From Myxacorys almedinensis A (GTDB taxonomy: Bacteria > Cyanobacteriota > Cyanobacteriia > Leptolyngbyales > Leptolyngbyaceae): a stretch of 64,000 nt of DNA. Positions 25,930 to 32,982 of the stretch are shown piece by piece. The translations under genes were made by a program, and so were the position numbers. The notes beneath the pieces are model-generated. The model was not told where the DNA came from, made no database searches, and saw only the letters and a list, made by a program, of their open reading frames with translations. Where the stretch lies: contig NZ_WVIE01000010.1 in assembly GCF_010091945.1 (NCBI RefSeq), positions 62,001-126,000 of the forward strand. The letters run 5' to 3'. The first letter of the stretch is position 1. Every line of letters starts with the position of its first letter.

Positions 25930-26106
25930 CTAGTCTAATCCTGGGTCAAACAGAATGATGTAAGTCGTGCTGGGCAACATTCGTCTGAGAATCTTCAAAT
26001 GCTCTTCAGCATTGCCACGTCGCCGAAACCGAGCAACGATCGCGCGCTCCATATTCGGCAATAATTGCACAACACACCAAGGATGCAATCGTTCTCGGTA
26101 ACACAT
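25930..26106 (-). CDS. 58-residue conserved small protein
   Basis: The ATG at 26106 is preceded by a good AGGAG ribosome-binding site. The product begins MCYRERLHPWCVVQLLPNME and continues with a basic stretch (ARFRRRGNAEEHLKILRRM) and ends IILFDPGLD. I recognise this as a small cyanobacterial family (NPWCV-RLLPN plus ARFR-R-DAE-HL) of unknown function. It is divergent from the XRE regulator, with the palindromic site between them, which makes it a probable second target of that regulator. A longer frame from 26202 adds an unlikely N-terminus. Confidence 0.7.
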   Translation of the reverse strand: MCYRERLHPWCVVQLLPNMERAIVARFRRRGNAEEHLKILRRMLPSTTYIILFDPGLD

Positions 26107-26195
26107 CACAAACTCCTGAATCGATGAGATCTGAAAAAAGGGCACACGAAGCTCGAAGCAGGCTATTATCAGCTTGCTCAACCTCATATTTAATT

Positions 26196-26237
26196 TAATC
26201 AACTTGATTAATCAGATTAATCACATCAAGTTGATTA
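26196..26237. promoter_or_regulatory. Perfect 13-bp inverted repeat, probable XRE operator
   Basis: TAATCAACTTGAT at 26196-26208 is matched exactly by its reverse complement ATCAAGTTGATTA at 26225-26237, 16 bases apart, ending 11 bases before the XRE start codon. The spacer itself has TTAATC and GATTAA parts. The position between two divergent genes and over one of the translation starts fits autorepression by the XRE protein. Confidence 0.65.
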
Positions 26238-26248
26238 GTCAAGTCTCT

Positions 26249-26494
26249 ATGGCAAAAAAAAACAATCTAAGCTCAAAGGAGATTGAATCACCCCTCAAAA
26301 GGCTGCGGGAAGACGCCGGACTGTCACAGCAAGAGTTTGCTAGTCGCATTGGTGTCGGAATTGCCACGATTAGCCGTTGGGAACGGGGTGCTTCGATCGC
26401 GATGCTGACGGTTCCGCAGATGAAAGCGCTCTGTCGAATTTTAGGAAAAGCGATCGAAGAACTTCCCGATGAATTTGGACCATCAAAAGAGTGA
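26249..26494 (+). CDS. XRE family helix-turn-helix regulator
   Basis: 81 residues from the ATG at 26249, directly after a 13-bp palindrome; an upstream extension (from 26174) would translate through the palindrome and is rejected. The helix-turn-helix covers LKRLREDAGLSQQEFASRIG and the recognition helix VGIATISRWERGAS, with a dimerisation tail. It could be a controller (C) protein for the adjacent restriction-modification genes: the endonuclease gene ends 8 bases away on the opposite strand, but the operator lies on the far side. Its most direct target is its own gene and the divergent 58-aa gene. Confidence 0.82.
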   Translation: MAKKNNLSSKEIESPLKRLREDAGLSQQEFASRIGVGIATISRWERGASIAMLTVPQMKALCRILGKAIEELPDEFGPSKE

Positions 26495-26502
26495 GATTGC
26501 CA

Positions 26503-27381
26503 TCAGATTTGAAAACTGATCAACTTAGCAGGAATTCGTTTTACGGGATTATCAGGCGACTTGATTTTGACATCTGCGATCGTTAAATTAGATGTCTCAG
26601 CAGTTTCAAGCCAACGTCTATCTTCAAATGGAAATGACAAATATTTTTCTTCCCGCATTAATGCAAATACTTTTAAAGCGGCATTGCGTTGGTCAGGAAT
26701 ATTGAGATATTGATACACTTTTCGAGGATGATCAATCTGCCACATTCCTCTAATTCTCAAATTAGTAATTCCTAACGGATCAACTTTATTGACTCGTCCT
26801 AGCTCCTTAGTAGCACTGAATTCAACACCTTGAATCTCTGATACTCCCTTCGCGATTTTCTGCTTAATCTTCTCGTAAACTTCTCGACTCGCTGCATAGC
26901 AATCACCATAGACAAGCCAAAGCGAACTTAATTTCTCTTGATTCACACTGCCGATCGCATAGATCAAATCTCGTTCACTCCAAACCTCGCAAATTCGACA
27001 TGTTTTTGTAATCATCAGGCTATCTGAAAATAGCTTTGCTGACGGATAGGAGCTATTCAACGCGATCGAGGCAGAGTCTGAAATCAGTTTCTTGACCTCG
27101 ATCGCATCTCCACCAATAATCATCAAATCTGGAGGATTACTCGCATTACCGAAGTATGAATAGACTCTCTCATACGTTGCTAACTTTTCGTCTTCATTTT
27201 GATTGTCTAATATTCCAGCAAAAATATCTTTTACAAAGAGTTCTAAAGCATCACCTGCTGCATTAATCTTATTGTTGCTTCTGTAGTAGTTGACTACATC
27301 AAAGACAGGATTTTCAACAAGGTGTTTAATTGCTTTCAGAACATTCGTGCTTCCCACAAAAGATCTAGCTTCTTGGCTCAT
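26503..27381 (-). CDS. Type II restriction endonuclease, NgoPII family (predicted GGCC)
   Basis: 292 residues from the ATG at 27381. It shows the NgoPII family pattern throughout: INAAGDALELFVKDIFAG, SYFGNASNPPDLMIIGGDAIEVKKL, LNSSYPSAKLFSDSLMITK, SLWLVYGDCYAASREVYEKI, GRVNKVDPLGITNLRIRGMW and DNPVKRIPAKL. The nuclease core is probably PPDLMIIGGDAIEVKK (PD-x-EVK layout). Known members cut GGCC. It is downstream of the methyltransferase by 13 bases in the same orientation, so the modification enzyme is made first. The region is AT-rich compared with its surroundings, consistent with horizontal transfer. Confidence 0.9.
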   Translation of the reverse strand: MSQEARSFVGSTNVLKAIKHLVENPVFDVVNYYRSNNKINAAGDALELFVKDIFAGILDNQNEDEKLATYERVYSYFGNASNPPDLMIIGGDAIEVKKLISDSASIALNSSYPSAKLFSDSLMITKTCRICEVWSERDLIYAIGSVNQEKLSSLWLVYGDCYAASREVYEKIKQKIAKGVSEIQGVEFSATKELGRVNKVDPLGITNLRIRGMWQIDHPRKVYQYLNIPDQRNAALKVFALMREEKYLSFPFEDRRWLETAETSNLTIADVKIKSPDNPVKRIPAKLISFQI

Positions 27382-27394
27382 ATGCTTCAAATGC

Positions 27395-28459
27395 TTAGAT
27401 GTTTAAACTCAGTTGAAATACCTTATTTGATAAAACTCTAATATCACTGTCTTGCTCTTTCCGTTCAAACAAATCATCATTTATTGCCTGAGCTAATGCA
27501 TAGCCAAATTTAACAGGGACAGCATTTCCGATCATTTTGTAAGCGTCAGCTAAATCGTTGTAATAGAAAATAATATCATCAGGAAAGGTTTGAATTCTAG
27601 CGCATTCTCTAATCGATAATCGTCGATAGGGATGCAATGAATCGGGATCAAACATAAATTTGTCCCGCTCAACATAAATCATTTTGTTTGCCTGCGGATG
27701 CATCGGTGCATGGCGTCCACCTGCTTGAATTGTAAAAGAAGGCTCATCCCAAGAACGAACTCGATTACGCGATAGGTAGTGACTAGAGAAACCTCCAATC
27801 ATATATTCATGATTTGGAACCTGACACAATTCGCCATTAGTCTTGTTTTTTTCTTTTGCAGAAATAGCCAAATCGCGCAAATCCCAAATTGCGTCATACA
27901 AACTACAAGCTCTGTAAGAATACGTTTCCAACACATCAAAATTGAAATGCCTACCGAGAGAGCGATGATAGCCCACAAAAATAACGCGCGCTCTATCCTG
28001 TGGTACGCCATATTTCACAGTATTTAACAGTTTGTGAGAAACGATATAATTTGCATCTTCAAAGCTCCTAATAATTGAACCTAGTGCCGCAATGTGTTTT
28101 TTATGGAGCATTCCAGAAACATTTTCAGCCAAGAAGAAAAGAGGTTGTTTATCTTTCAAGATGCGAACATATTCTAAAAAAAGCTGGCCTCTTGCATCAT
28201 TCATGCCTTTCTGCGTTCCAGCTTCGCTCCAACTTTGGCAAGGAGGTCCGCCAATAATGCCAACGCACTCAGGAATCTCGCTGGAGCGTATGTTCCTAAC
28301 ATCGCGCTTATCTAAAAAAATGTTTGGATAATTCTTCTCATGAGTGATCCAGATGCGCTTATCGTACTCATTTGCCCAGACAACCTTGAAACCAGCTTGA
28401 CTGAATCCTAGATCCAACCCTCCACATCCTGAGAAAAGAGAAACAATTTCTTTCACCAT
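27395..28459 (-). CDS. DNA (cytosine-5) methyltransferase of the NgoPII-type system
   Basis: 354 residues from the ATG at 28459 (a TTG two codons upstream is open). Motif I LFSGCGGLDLG, motif IV GGPPCQSWSEAG with the catalytic PCQ Cys, motif VI LAENVSG, motif VIII QDRARVIFVGY, and motif X MIGNAVPV are all present; the target-recognition domain lies between about residues 180 and 280. It protects the host from the paired endonuclease, predicted at GGCC. First gene of the two-gene operon. Confidence 0.93.
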   Translation of the reverse strand: MVKEIVSLFSGCGGLDLGFSQAGFKVVWANEYDKRIWITHEKNYPNIFLDKRDVRNIRSSEIPECVGIIGGPPCQSWSEAGTQKGMNDARGQLFLEYVRILKDKQPLFFLAENVSGMLHKKHIAALGSIIRSFEDANYIVSHKLLNTVKYGVPQDRARVIFVGYHRSLGRHFNFDVLETYSYRACSLYDAIWDLRDLAISAKEKNKTNGELCQVPNHEYMIGGFSSHYLSRNRVRSWDEPSFTIQAGGRHAPMHPQANKMIYVERDKFMFDPDSLHPYRRLSIRECARIQTFPDDIIFYYNDLADAYKMIGNAVPVKFGYALAQAINDDLFERKEQDSDIRVLSNKVFQLSLNI

Positions 28460-28737
28460 TGACAAACCAGCACCATCAAGACAACGTTGGGTTACAGGAA
28501 TCTGAGACTGCTCATTATTCTACTGCTCACAATCAGGTAATGCAGACCGTGAGTTCACAAGACATACCAAATCCGAAAAGTTTTTGGGCATCAGCAAGGC
28601 ATGATACACCAATCTACTAGAATGACTGTTTGGGGAAAGTCTTGAACAGACGCTGGCGGCAACGCTAACGCAAGGAGTGAGTCTCAACTTCCCCGTCGCT
28701 CTGCCCCTTAATTTCCGCCCATCTAACAGTAGTAGTT

Positions 28738-30318
28738 ATGCCCAAGGTTCTTGTTTCCGATCCCATCGATCAAGTGGGAATTGATATTCTTTCCCAAGTT
28801 GCCCAGGTCGATATCAAAACTGGGTTGCCGCCGGAGCAACTGGTGCAAATTATTCCAGAATACGATGCATTGATGATTCGCTCTGGAACTCGTGTCACGG
28901 CTGATGTGATCGATGCAGGCAAGAATCTCAAAATTATCGGACGGGCAGGCGTTGGCGTGGATAACGTCGATGTCACCGCAGCGACGCGGCGCGGGATCGT
29001 TGTTGTCAATTCTCCGGAAGGCAATACGATCGCAGCGGCAGAACATACCCTAGCGATGATGATGTCGCTGTCTCGGTACATTCCGGATGCAAACCAATCT
29101 ACCAAAAGTGGCAAGTGGGATCGCAAAAGTTATACCGGAAATGAGGTCTATAACAAGACCCTAGGCGTCGTAGGATTGGGCAAAATTGGCGCTCATGTTG
29201 CCACTGTTGCCCGGGCGATGGGGATGAAACTGCTGGCGTACGATCCGTTTGTGTCGGTCGAGCGGGCAGAACAGCTAAATTGCCGACTGGTCGAACTCGA
29301 TATGCTGTTCCAAGAATCGGATTACATCACGCTGCATATTCCCAAAACGCCAGAGACTGCAAACTTGATTAATGCCGCTGCGATCGCACGGATGAAACCC
29401 ACCACTCGCATCATCAACTGTGCGCGAGGTGGCATCATCGACGAAGCCGCCCTCGCCGCCGCTCTGCAAGAAGGCAAAATTGCCGGAGCCGCCCTAGATG
29501 TATTTGGCTCCGAGCCATTGGGAGAATCTCCGCTCACGGCATTGGGCAAAGAGATTGTTCTCACACCGCACTTAGGAGCCTCTACCGAAGAAGCTCAGGT
29601 TAATGTCGCGGTGGATGTGGCTGAGCAAATTCGCGATGTGCTGCTTGGGTTACCTGCGCGATCAGCGGTCAACATTCCCGGCTTGCGCCCTGATCTGCTA
29701 GAGCAACTCAAGCCTTATCTGCAACTGGCAGAGACCCTAGGAAACCTGGTTGGGCAGCTTGCAGGCGGTCGCATCGAGTCGCTTAACATCGGCTTGCAAG
29801 GAGAACTTGCAACCAATCAAAGTCAGCCGATCGTGATTGCTGCCCTAAAGGGGCTGTTGTCCCATGCGTTGCAGGAACGAGTGAATTACGTCAACGCCAG
29901 CATCGAAGCGAAAGAACGCGGAATTCGGGTGATCGAAACGCGGGATGCATCGGTCAGAGACTATGCAGGCTCCTTGCAACTCACGGCTAAAGGATCGCTC
30001 GGCGAGCATTCTGTAACCGGGGCGCTGTTAGGAGATAACGAAATCCGCATCACCAGCCTCAACGACTTCCCGATCAACGTTCCGCCCAATCGCCACATGC
30101 TGTTTACGCTGCACCGCGATATGCCCGGCATCATTGGTAGCATTGGCTCGTTGCTGGGTGGGTTCAATGTCAATATTGCCAGTATGCAAGTTGGGCGCAA
30201 AATCGTTCGAGGGGATGCGGTGATGGTTCTCAGTATTGATGATCCCCTGCCTGACAATATTTTAGAGGAGGTGAAGAAGGTCTCAGGCATTCGAGATGCC
30301 TACACGGTGACGCTGTAA
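28738..30318 (+). CDS. serA: D-3-phosphoglycerate dehydrogenase
   Basis: 526 residues, the long form of SerA. First step of serine synthesis: 3-phosphoglycerate to 3-phosphohydroxypyruvate with NAD. N-terminal substrate domain with the NAD-binding GVVGLGKIGAHVA (about 145-157), the catalytic Arg in NCARGGIIDE, Glu in SEPLGESP, and His in LTPHLGAST. A C-terminal intervening domain and an ACT domain (about 450-526, DMPGIIGSIGSLLGGFNVNIA) fit serine feedback control. Cys, used elsewhere by the truncated cysE gene at 63.4 kb, starts from the same serine. Confidence 0.97.
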   Translation: MPKVLVSDPIDQVGIDILSQVAQVDIKTGLPPEQLVQIIPEYDALMIRSGTRVTADVIDAGKNLKIIGRAGVGVDNVDVTAATRRGIVVVNSPEGNTIAAAEHTLAMMMSLSRYIPDANQSTKSGKWDRKSYTGNEVYNKTLGVVGLGKIGAHVATVARAMGMKLLAYDPFVSVERAEQLNCRLVELDMLFQESDYITLHIPKTPETANLINAAAIARMKPTTRIINCARGGIIDEAALAAALQEGKIAGAALDVFGSEPLGESPLTALGKEIVLTPHLGASTEEAQVNVAVDVAEQIRDVLLGLPARSAVNIPGLRPDLLEQLKPYLQLAETLGNLVGQLAGGRIESLNIGLQGELATNQSQPIVIAALKGLLSHALQERVNYVNASIEAKERGIRVIETRDASVRDYAGSLQLTAKGSLGEHSVTGALLGDNEIRITSLNDFPINVPPNRHMLFTLHRDMPGIIGSIGSLLGGFNVNIASMQVGRKIVRGDAVMVLSIDDPLPDNILEEVKKVSGIRDAYTVTL

Positions 30319-30506
30319 ATCAGGGATGCTTTACCCAAGCCTAAGCGCGATCGCATCACTGCCCTCTCTCCCTCCCACAGGAGCGAAGACAAACGGCTGG
30401 CACGGCATGAGTGAAATCTTTGGTTCTCTACGGGAGAGGGCAATCCGGATCTACCCCCTTCGACTCTTCAGTTCAATGTTCTTCGTTCCTCATCCCTTCT
30501 TAATTC

Positions 30507-31397
30507 ATGGCAAACAGTTGGTGGGAAATCCAAGTCCTTGGCGACGCGGCACTAGACGAGATGATCTATTGGCGGCTTGATAAATTTGGCTGCCGAGGAA
30601 CGTCGAGCCAACTGAAGGGATCATCGTGTTTGGTGTCGGCTTATTTGCCTCAGCAAAAAGCGCAGCTATTAGACTTATCTGCCCTGTCGCTGTGGCTCCG
30701 TCAAGATGCGCTTTGCGTTGGCTTGCCTGCACCCGTCGTGCAATGGGGATTGATTGATGAGGAAGATTGGGCGAGCAGTTGGAAGGTGCATTGGCAACCG
30801 CAGCCCATCGGCGATCGCTTCTTGATTAATCCGGCGTGGCTCCCCAAACCAGAAGCGTGCGATCGCATTATTCTGCAATTAGAACCAGGGGTGGCGTTTG
30901 GCACAGGGGATCATGCCACAACTCAGCTTTGTCTAGAAGCGCTGGAAATGCGCCTTGGCGAAAATCCTCAAGATGTAGTGTTGGCGGATGTTGGCTGTGG
31001 TTCAGGAATTTTATCAGTCGGGGCTTTGCTGCTGGGTGCCAAGAAAGCCTACGCCGTTGATATTGACCCATTAGCCGTAAAGGCAACCCATGAAAACGTC
31101 GTCTTAAACCAACTTGACCCGCACCGATTGGTGGTGAAAGAAGGCAGCGTTCAGCAGTTAGAAACCATGCTGGTTGAACCCGTAGATGGGTTAGTGTGCA
31201 ACATTTTAGCGGAAGTAATTATTGACTTGATTCCTCAGTGGAATTCTATCGTGAAGCCCTCAACCTGGGGAATTTTAAGCGGCATTTTACTAGAGCAAGC
31301 CAAACCTGTAGCGGATACGTTAGAAGCGAATGGGTGGATTGTGGCAGCCCTCTGGAAACGAGGAGATTGGTGTTGTTTGAATGTGCGCCGATCGTGA
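30507..31397 (+). CDS. prmA: Ribosomal protein L11 methyltransferase
   Basis: 296 residues. Trimethylates ribosomal protein L11 with S-adenosylmethionine. The N-terminal L11-binding domain (about 1-95) and the Rossmann domain are typical; the cofactor motif is [18 protein letters not shown] (about 163-180), with IDPLAVKAT holding the acidic residue, and the catalytic NILAEVI segment near 232. Length and start fit the family. It is about 190 bases behind serA. Confidence 0.95.
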   Translation: MANSWWEIQVLGDAALDEMIYWRLDKFGCRGTSSQLKGSSCLVSAYLPQQKAQLLDLSALSLWLRQDALCVGLPAPVVQWGLIDEEDWASSWKVHWQPQPIGDRFLINPAWLPKPEACDRIILQLEPGVAFGTGDHATTQLCLEALEMRLGENPQDVVLADVGCGSGILSVGALLLGAKKAYAVDIDPLAVKATHENVVLNQLDPHRLVVKEGSVQQLETMLVEPVDGLVCNILAEVIIDLIPQWNSIVKPSTWGILSGILLEQAKPVADTLEANGWIVAALWKRGDWCCLNVRRS

Positions 31398-31484
31398 GGT
31401 GCGATCGCTAAAAATCTCGTCAAACGACGATCAAGGCGTTAGAAGGGGAATCACCCGCGATCGCACCCTTCTAAAATGCTGGGA

Positions 31485-32357
31485 TCAGGCAATCTCTTCA
31501 GAGTTGCGGGGTGTGCTAAGGGCAAGTTCTGTGCCGTATAGCTTGCGCCCAACCGCTTCTGCGATCGGCTTTAAACTGCGAACCAACGCGACCATATCAG
31601 CGAGGCAAAGCGCTTGACGGGCATCGGAAACCGACTGTTCAGGATCGGGATGGCATTCAACGATCAGCCCATCGGCTCCGCACGCGATCGCGGCTCTTGA
31701 TAAGTCGGCAATCAGTTCTCGCTTGCCCGCCGCATGACTTGGATCAACCAAAATCGGCAAGTGAGTAATCTGCCGCAATGCCGCGACTGCGCCCAAATCC
31801 AACACATTTCTCGTGTAGGCATCGAAGCTGCGGATGCCCCGCTCACAAAGAACAACTTGTGAATTGCCATGGCTGACAATGTATTCTGCCGCCATCACAA
31901 ATTCTTCGATCGTCGCGGCAAGCCCCCGTTTAAGCAGAATTGGCTTCTTTGCCTGCCCCAACGCCTTCAGCAAATCGAAATTCTGCATGTTACGGCTGCC
32001 GACTTGCAACATATCCGCAGCGGCGGCAATCTCCTCAATTTGGGAAATTGCCATCACTTCGGTCACAACCGGCAAGTCATAGCGTTGCCGCACCGATGCC
32101 AAAATTTCTAGTCCCTCGCTGCCCATTCCCTGGAAGGCGTAAGGTGAGGTGCGCGGCTTGTAGACGCCTCCTCGGAGGGCTTGAATCGGAGCCGACTTGA
32201 GAGTACGAGCGACGGTTTCCATCTGGCTCAAGCTTTCAACGGTGCAGGGTCCGCCGATGATCACGATCTCTGCACCGCCGATAGAGACGAGATCAGAGAG
32301 CGGCACGATTGTCTTGTGGTCAGAGGTGAGCTTTGTAACTAGGGTTGCGCCTTGCAT
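31485..32357 (-). CDS. aroF: 3-deoxy-D-arabino-heptulosonate 7-phosphate (DAHP) synthase, type I-beta
   Basis: 290 residues. Condenses phosphoenolpyruvate and erythrose-4-phosphate, the first step of the shikimate pathway. Motifs: GGPCTVESLSQ, RGGVYKPRTSPYAFQGMG, VLCERGIR, and LPILVDPSHAAGKRELI (metal site). It lacks the N-terminal ferredoxin-like/ACT regulatory extension that many type I-beta enzymes carry, so feedback inhibition may be weak. Control seems instead to lie in the long upstream leader, which holds two tandem aromatic-rich attenuators (see the entries from 32423 to 32759). A strong AAGGAG ribosome-binding site precedes the ATG at 32357. Confidence 0.95.
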   Translation of the reverse strand: MQGATLVTKLTSDHKTIVPLSDLVSIGGAEIVIIGGPCTVESLSQMETVARTLKSAPIQALRGGVYKPRTSPYAFQGMGSEGLEILASVRQRYDLPVVTEVMAISQIEEIAAAADMLQVGSRNMQNFDLLKALGQAKKPILLKRGLAATIEEFVMAAEYIVSHGNSQVVLCERGIRSFDAYTRNVLDLGAVAALRQITHLPILVDPSHAAGKRELIADLSRAAIACGADGLIVECHPDPEQSVSDARQALCLADMVALVRSLKPIAEAVGRKLYGTELALSTPRNSEEIA

Positions 32358-32422
32358 TGCGATGACTCCTTAAGAACGAATTCCTGAACAACTAATTTCT
32401 GAACAGCAGATGATTGACCAAC

Positions 32423-32454
32423 AAAAAAGCCCAGAACCGTTTGAGTTCCGGGCT
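32423..32454 (-). terminator. Intrinsic terminator of attenuator 2
   Basis: On the minus strand, 5' arm AGCCCGGAAC (32445-32454), 7-base loop, 3' arm GTTCTGGGCT (32428-32437), then six Ts. Ten base pairs with one G-U pair. It lies 66 bases before the DAHP synthase start. The segment GTTCTGGG that overlaps the end of leader frame 2 (32479-32486) equals the first eight bases of the 3' arm, so it can compete for the 5' arm and block the terminator. Confidence 0.85.
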
Positions 32455-32475
32455 GAAGAATTCCATGAAGAACTT

Positions 32476-32538
32476 TCACCCAGAACGGAGTGGGAGCCAA
32501 AAATAGAAGCCGAAAAACCAAAGGGTGAGGGAAGGCAT
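32476..32538 (-). CDS. Leader peptide 2, aromatic-rich, of the DAHP synthase gene
   Basis: Twenty codons from ATG at 32538: MPSLTLWFFGFYFWLPLRSG. Seven of the 20 residues are aromatic (Trp 7, Phe 8, 9, 11, 13, Tyr 12, Trp 14), packed in eight codons. The last three codons contain GTTCTGGG, which pairs with the 5' arm of the terminator just downstream. A ribosome stalled on the aromatic run would leave that segment free to act as antiterminator; a ribosome reaching the stop codon would cover it and let the terminator form. No clear Shine-Dalgarno precedes the ATG, as is common in cyanobacteria. Confidence 0.7.
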   Translation of the reverse strand: MPSLTLWFFGFYFWLPLRSG

Positions 32539-32577
32539 AGGAGGGATAAGGTAGAACTCGATGAAAACAGAAACCCA

Positions 32578-32607
32578 TTAAAAAACCGCAGATGTTACTC
32601 TGCGGTT
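32578..32607 (-). terminator. Intrinsic terminator of attenuator 1
   Basis: On the minus strand, 5' arm AACCGCAGA (32599-32607), 6-base loop GTAACA, 3' arm TCTGCGGTT (32584-32592), followed by Ts and an AA. Nine perfect base pairs. The 5' arm with its two flanking bases (TGAACCGC) is also perfectly complementary to GCGGTTCA (32641-32648) inside leader frame 1, giving a competing hairpin. Confidence 0.85.
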
Positions 32608-32630
32608 CACCAGGCGAAGACAAGCTTCAT

Positions 32631-32690
32631 TCACGCCGGATGAACCGCCTCTCGCCAAAAAAAGTAAAAGTAGGATGGGATGTAGTGCAT
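32631..32690 (-). CDS. Leader peptide 1, aromatic-rich, of the DAHP synthase gene
   Basis: Nineteen codons from ATG at 32690: MHYIPSYFYFFWREAVHPA. Seven residues are aromatic (Tyr 3, 7, 9; Phe 8, 10, 11; Trp 12). Codons 15-17 hold GCGGTTCA, the antiterminator segment that pairs with the 5' arm of terminator 1. Trp 12 ends only six bases before that segment, so stalling on the earlier Tyr and Phe codons is the more likely trigger. Frame and stop lie just before terminator 1. An internal frame MKLVFAW (32607-32630) is regarded as chance. Confidence 0.7.
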   Translation of the reverse strand: MHYIPSYFYFFWREAVHPA

Positions 32691-32730
32691 CACTAAAAAC
32701 AATGATTCGGAAGAATGTTGATTACTCTAG

Positions 32731-32759
32731 ACCGTAACAAAGGGATCTTCAGAAGTCAA
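32731..32759 (-). promoter_or_regulatory. Promoter of the DAHP synthase leader
   Basis: Minus strand -35 TTGACT (32754-32759), 17 bases, -10 TACGGT (32731-32736): close to the sigma-70 consensus with ideal spacing. Transcription would start near 32724, about 34 bases before leader frame 1, giving a leader of about 370 nt before the DAHP synthase start. Confidence 0.7.
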
Positions 32760-32982
32760 GTCCCCGGTTGGGGGAGGAGAGCGATTAGCGCAGAGCGCAA
32801 CTCCGTAGGAACCGCTTCAATTTACCCTGCTTCAAGTTACCCGCAGGGGACGCATCAAAAATTGAGTACATTCATCAACGCACGGGTAATGCAAGCGCGA
32901 TCGCGGAACGTTTCTGCTTACCTCACTGAAGCAGCGTATTATAGGAACGTTTCTGACGATCCCAGCTACTTATCAACGAACA

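Noticed and set aside
26174-26248. Longer start for the XRE regulator
   Set aside because: It would translate the 13-bp palindrome and add an Ile/Asn-rich tail; the ATG at 26249 gives a normal XRE protein.
32607-32630. Seven-residue frame MKLVFAW next to terminator 1
   Set aside because: Tiny, overlaps the terminator's 5' arm, and contains only two aromatic residues; the 19-codon frame upstream, with its stop in the right place, explains the structure better.
32410-32643. 77-residue plus-strand frame inside the DAHP synthase leader
   Set aside because: It is antisense to the terminator hairpins and leader frames; no ribosome-binding site and an unlikely composition.
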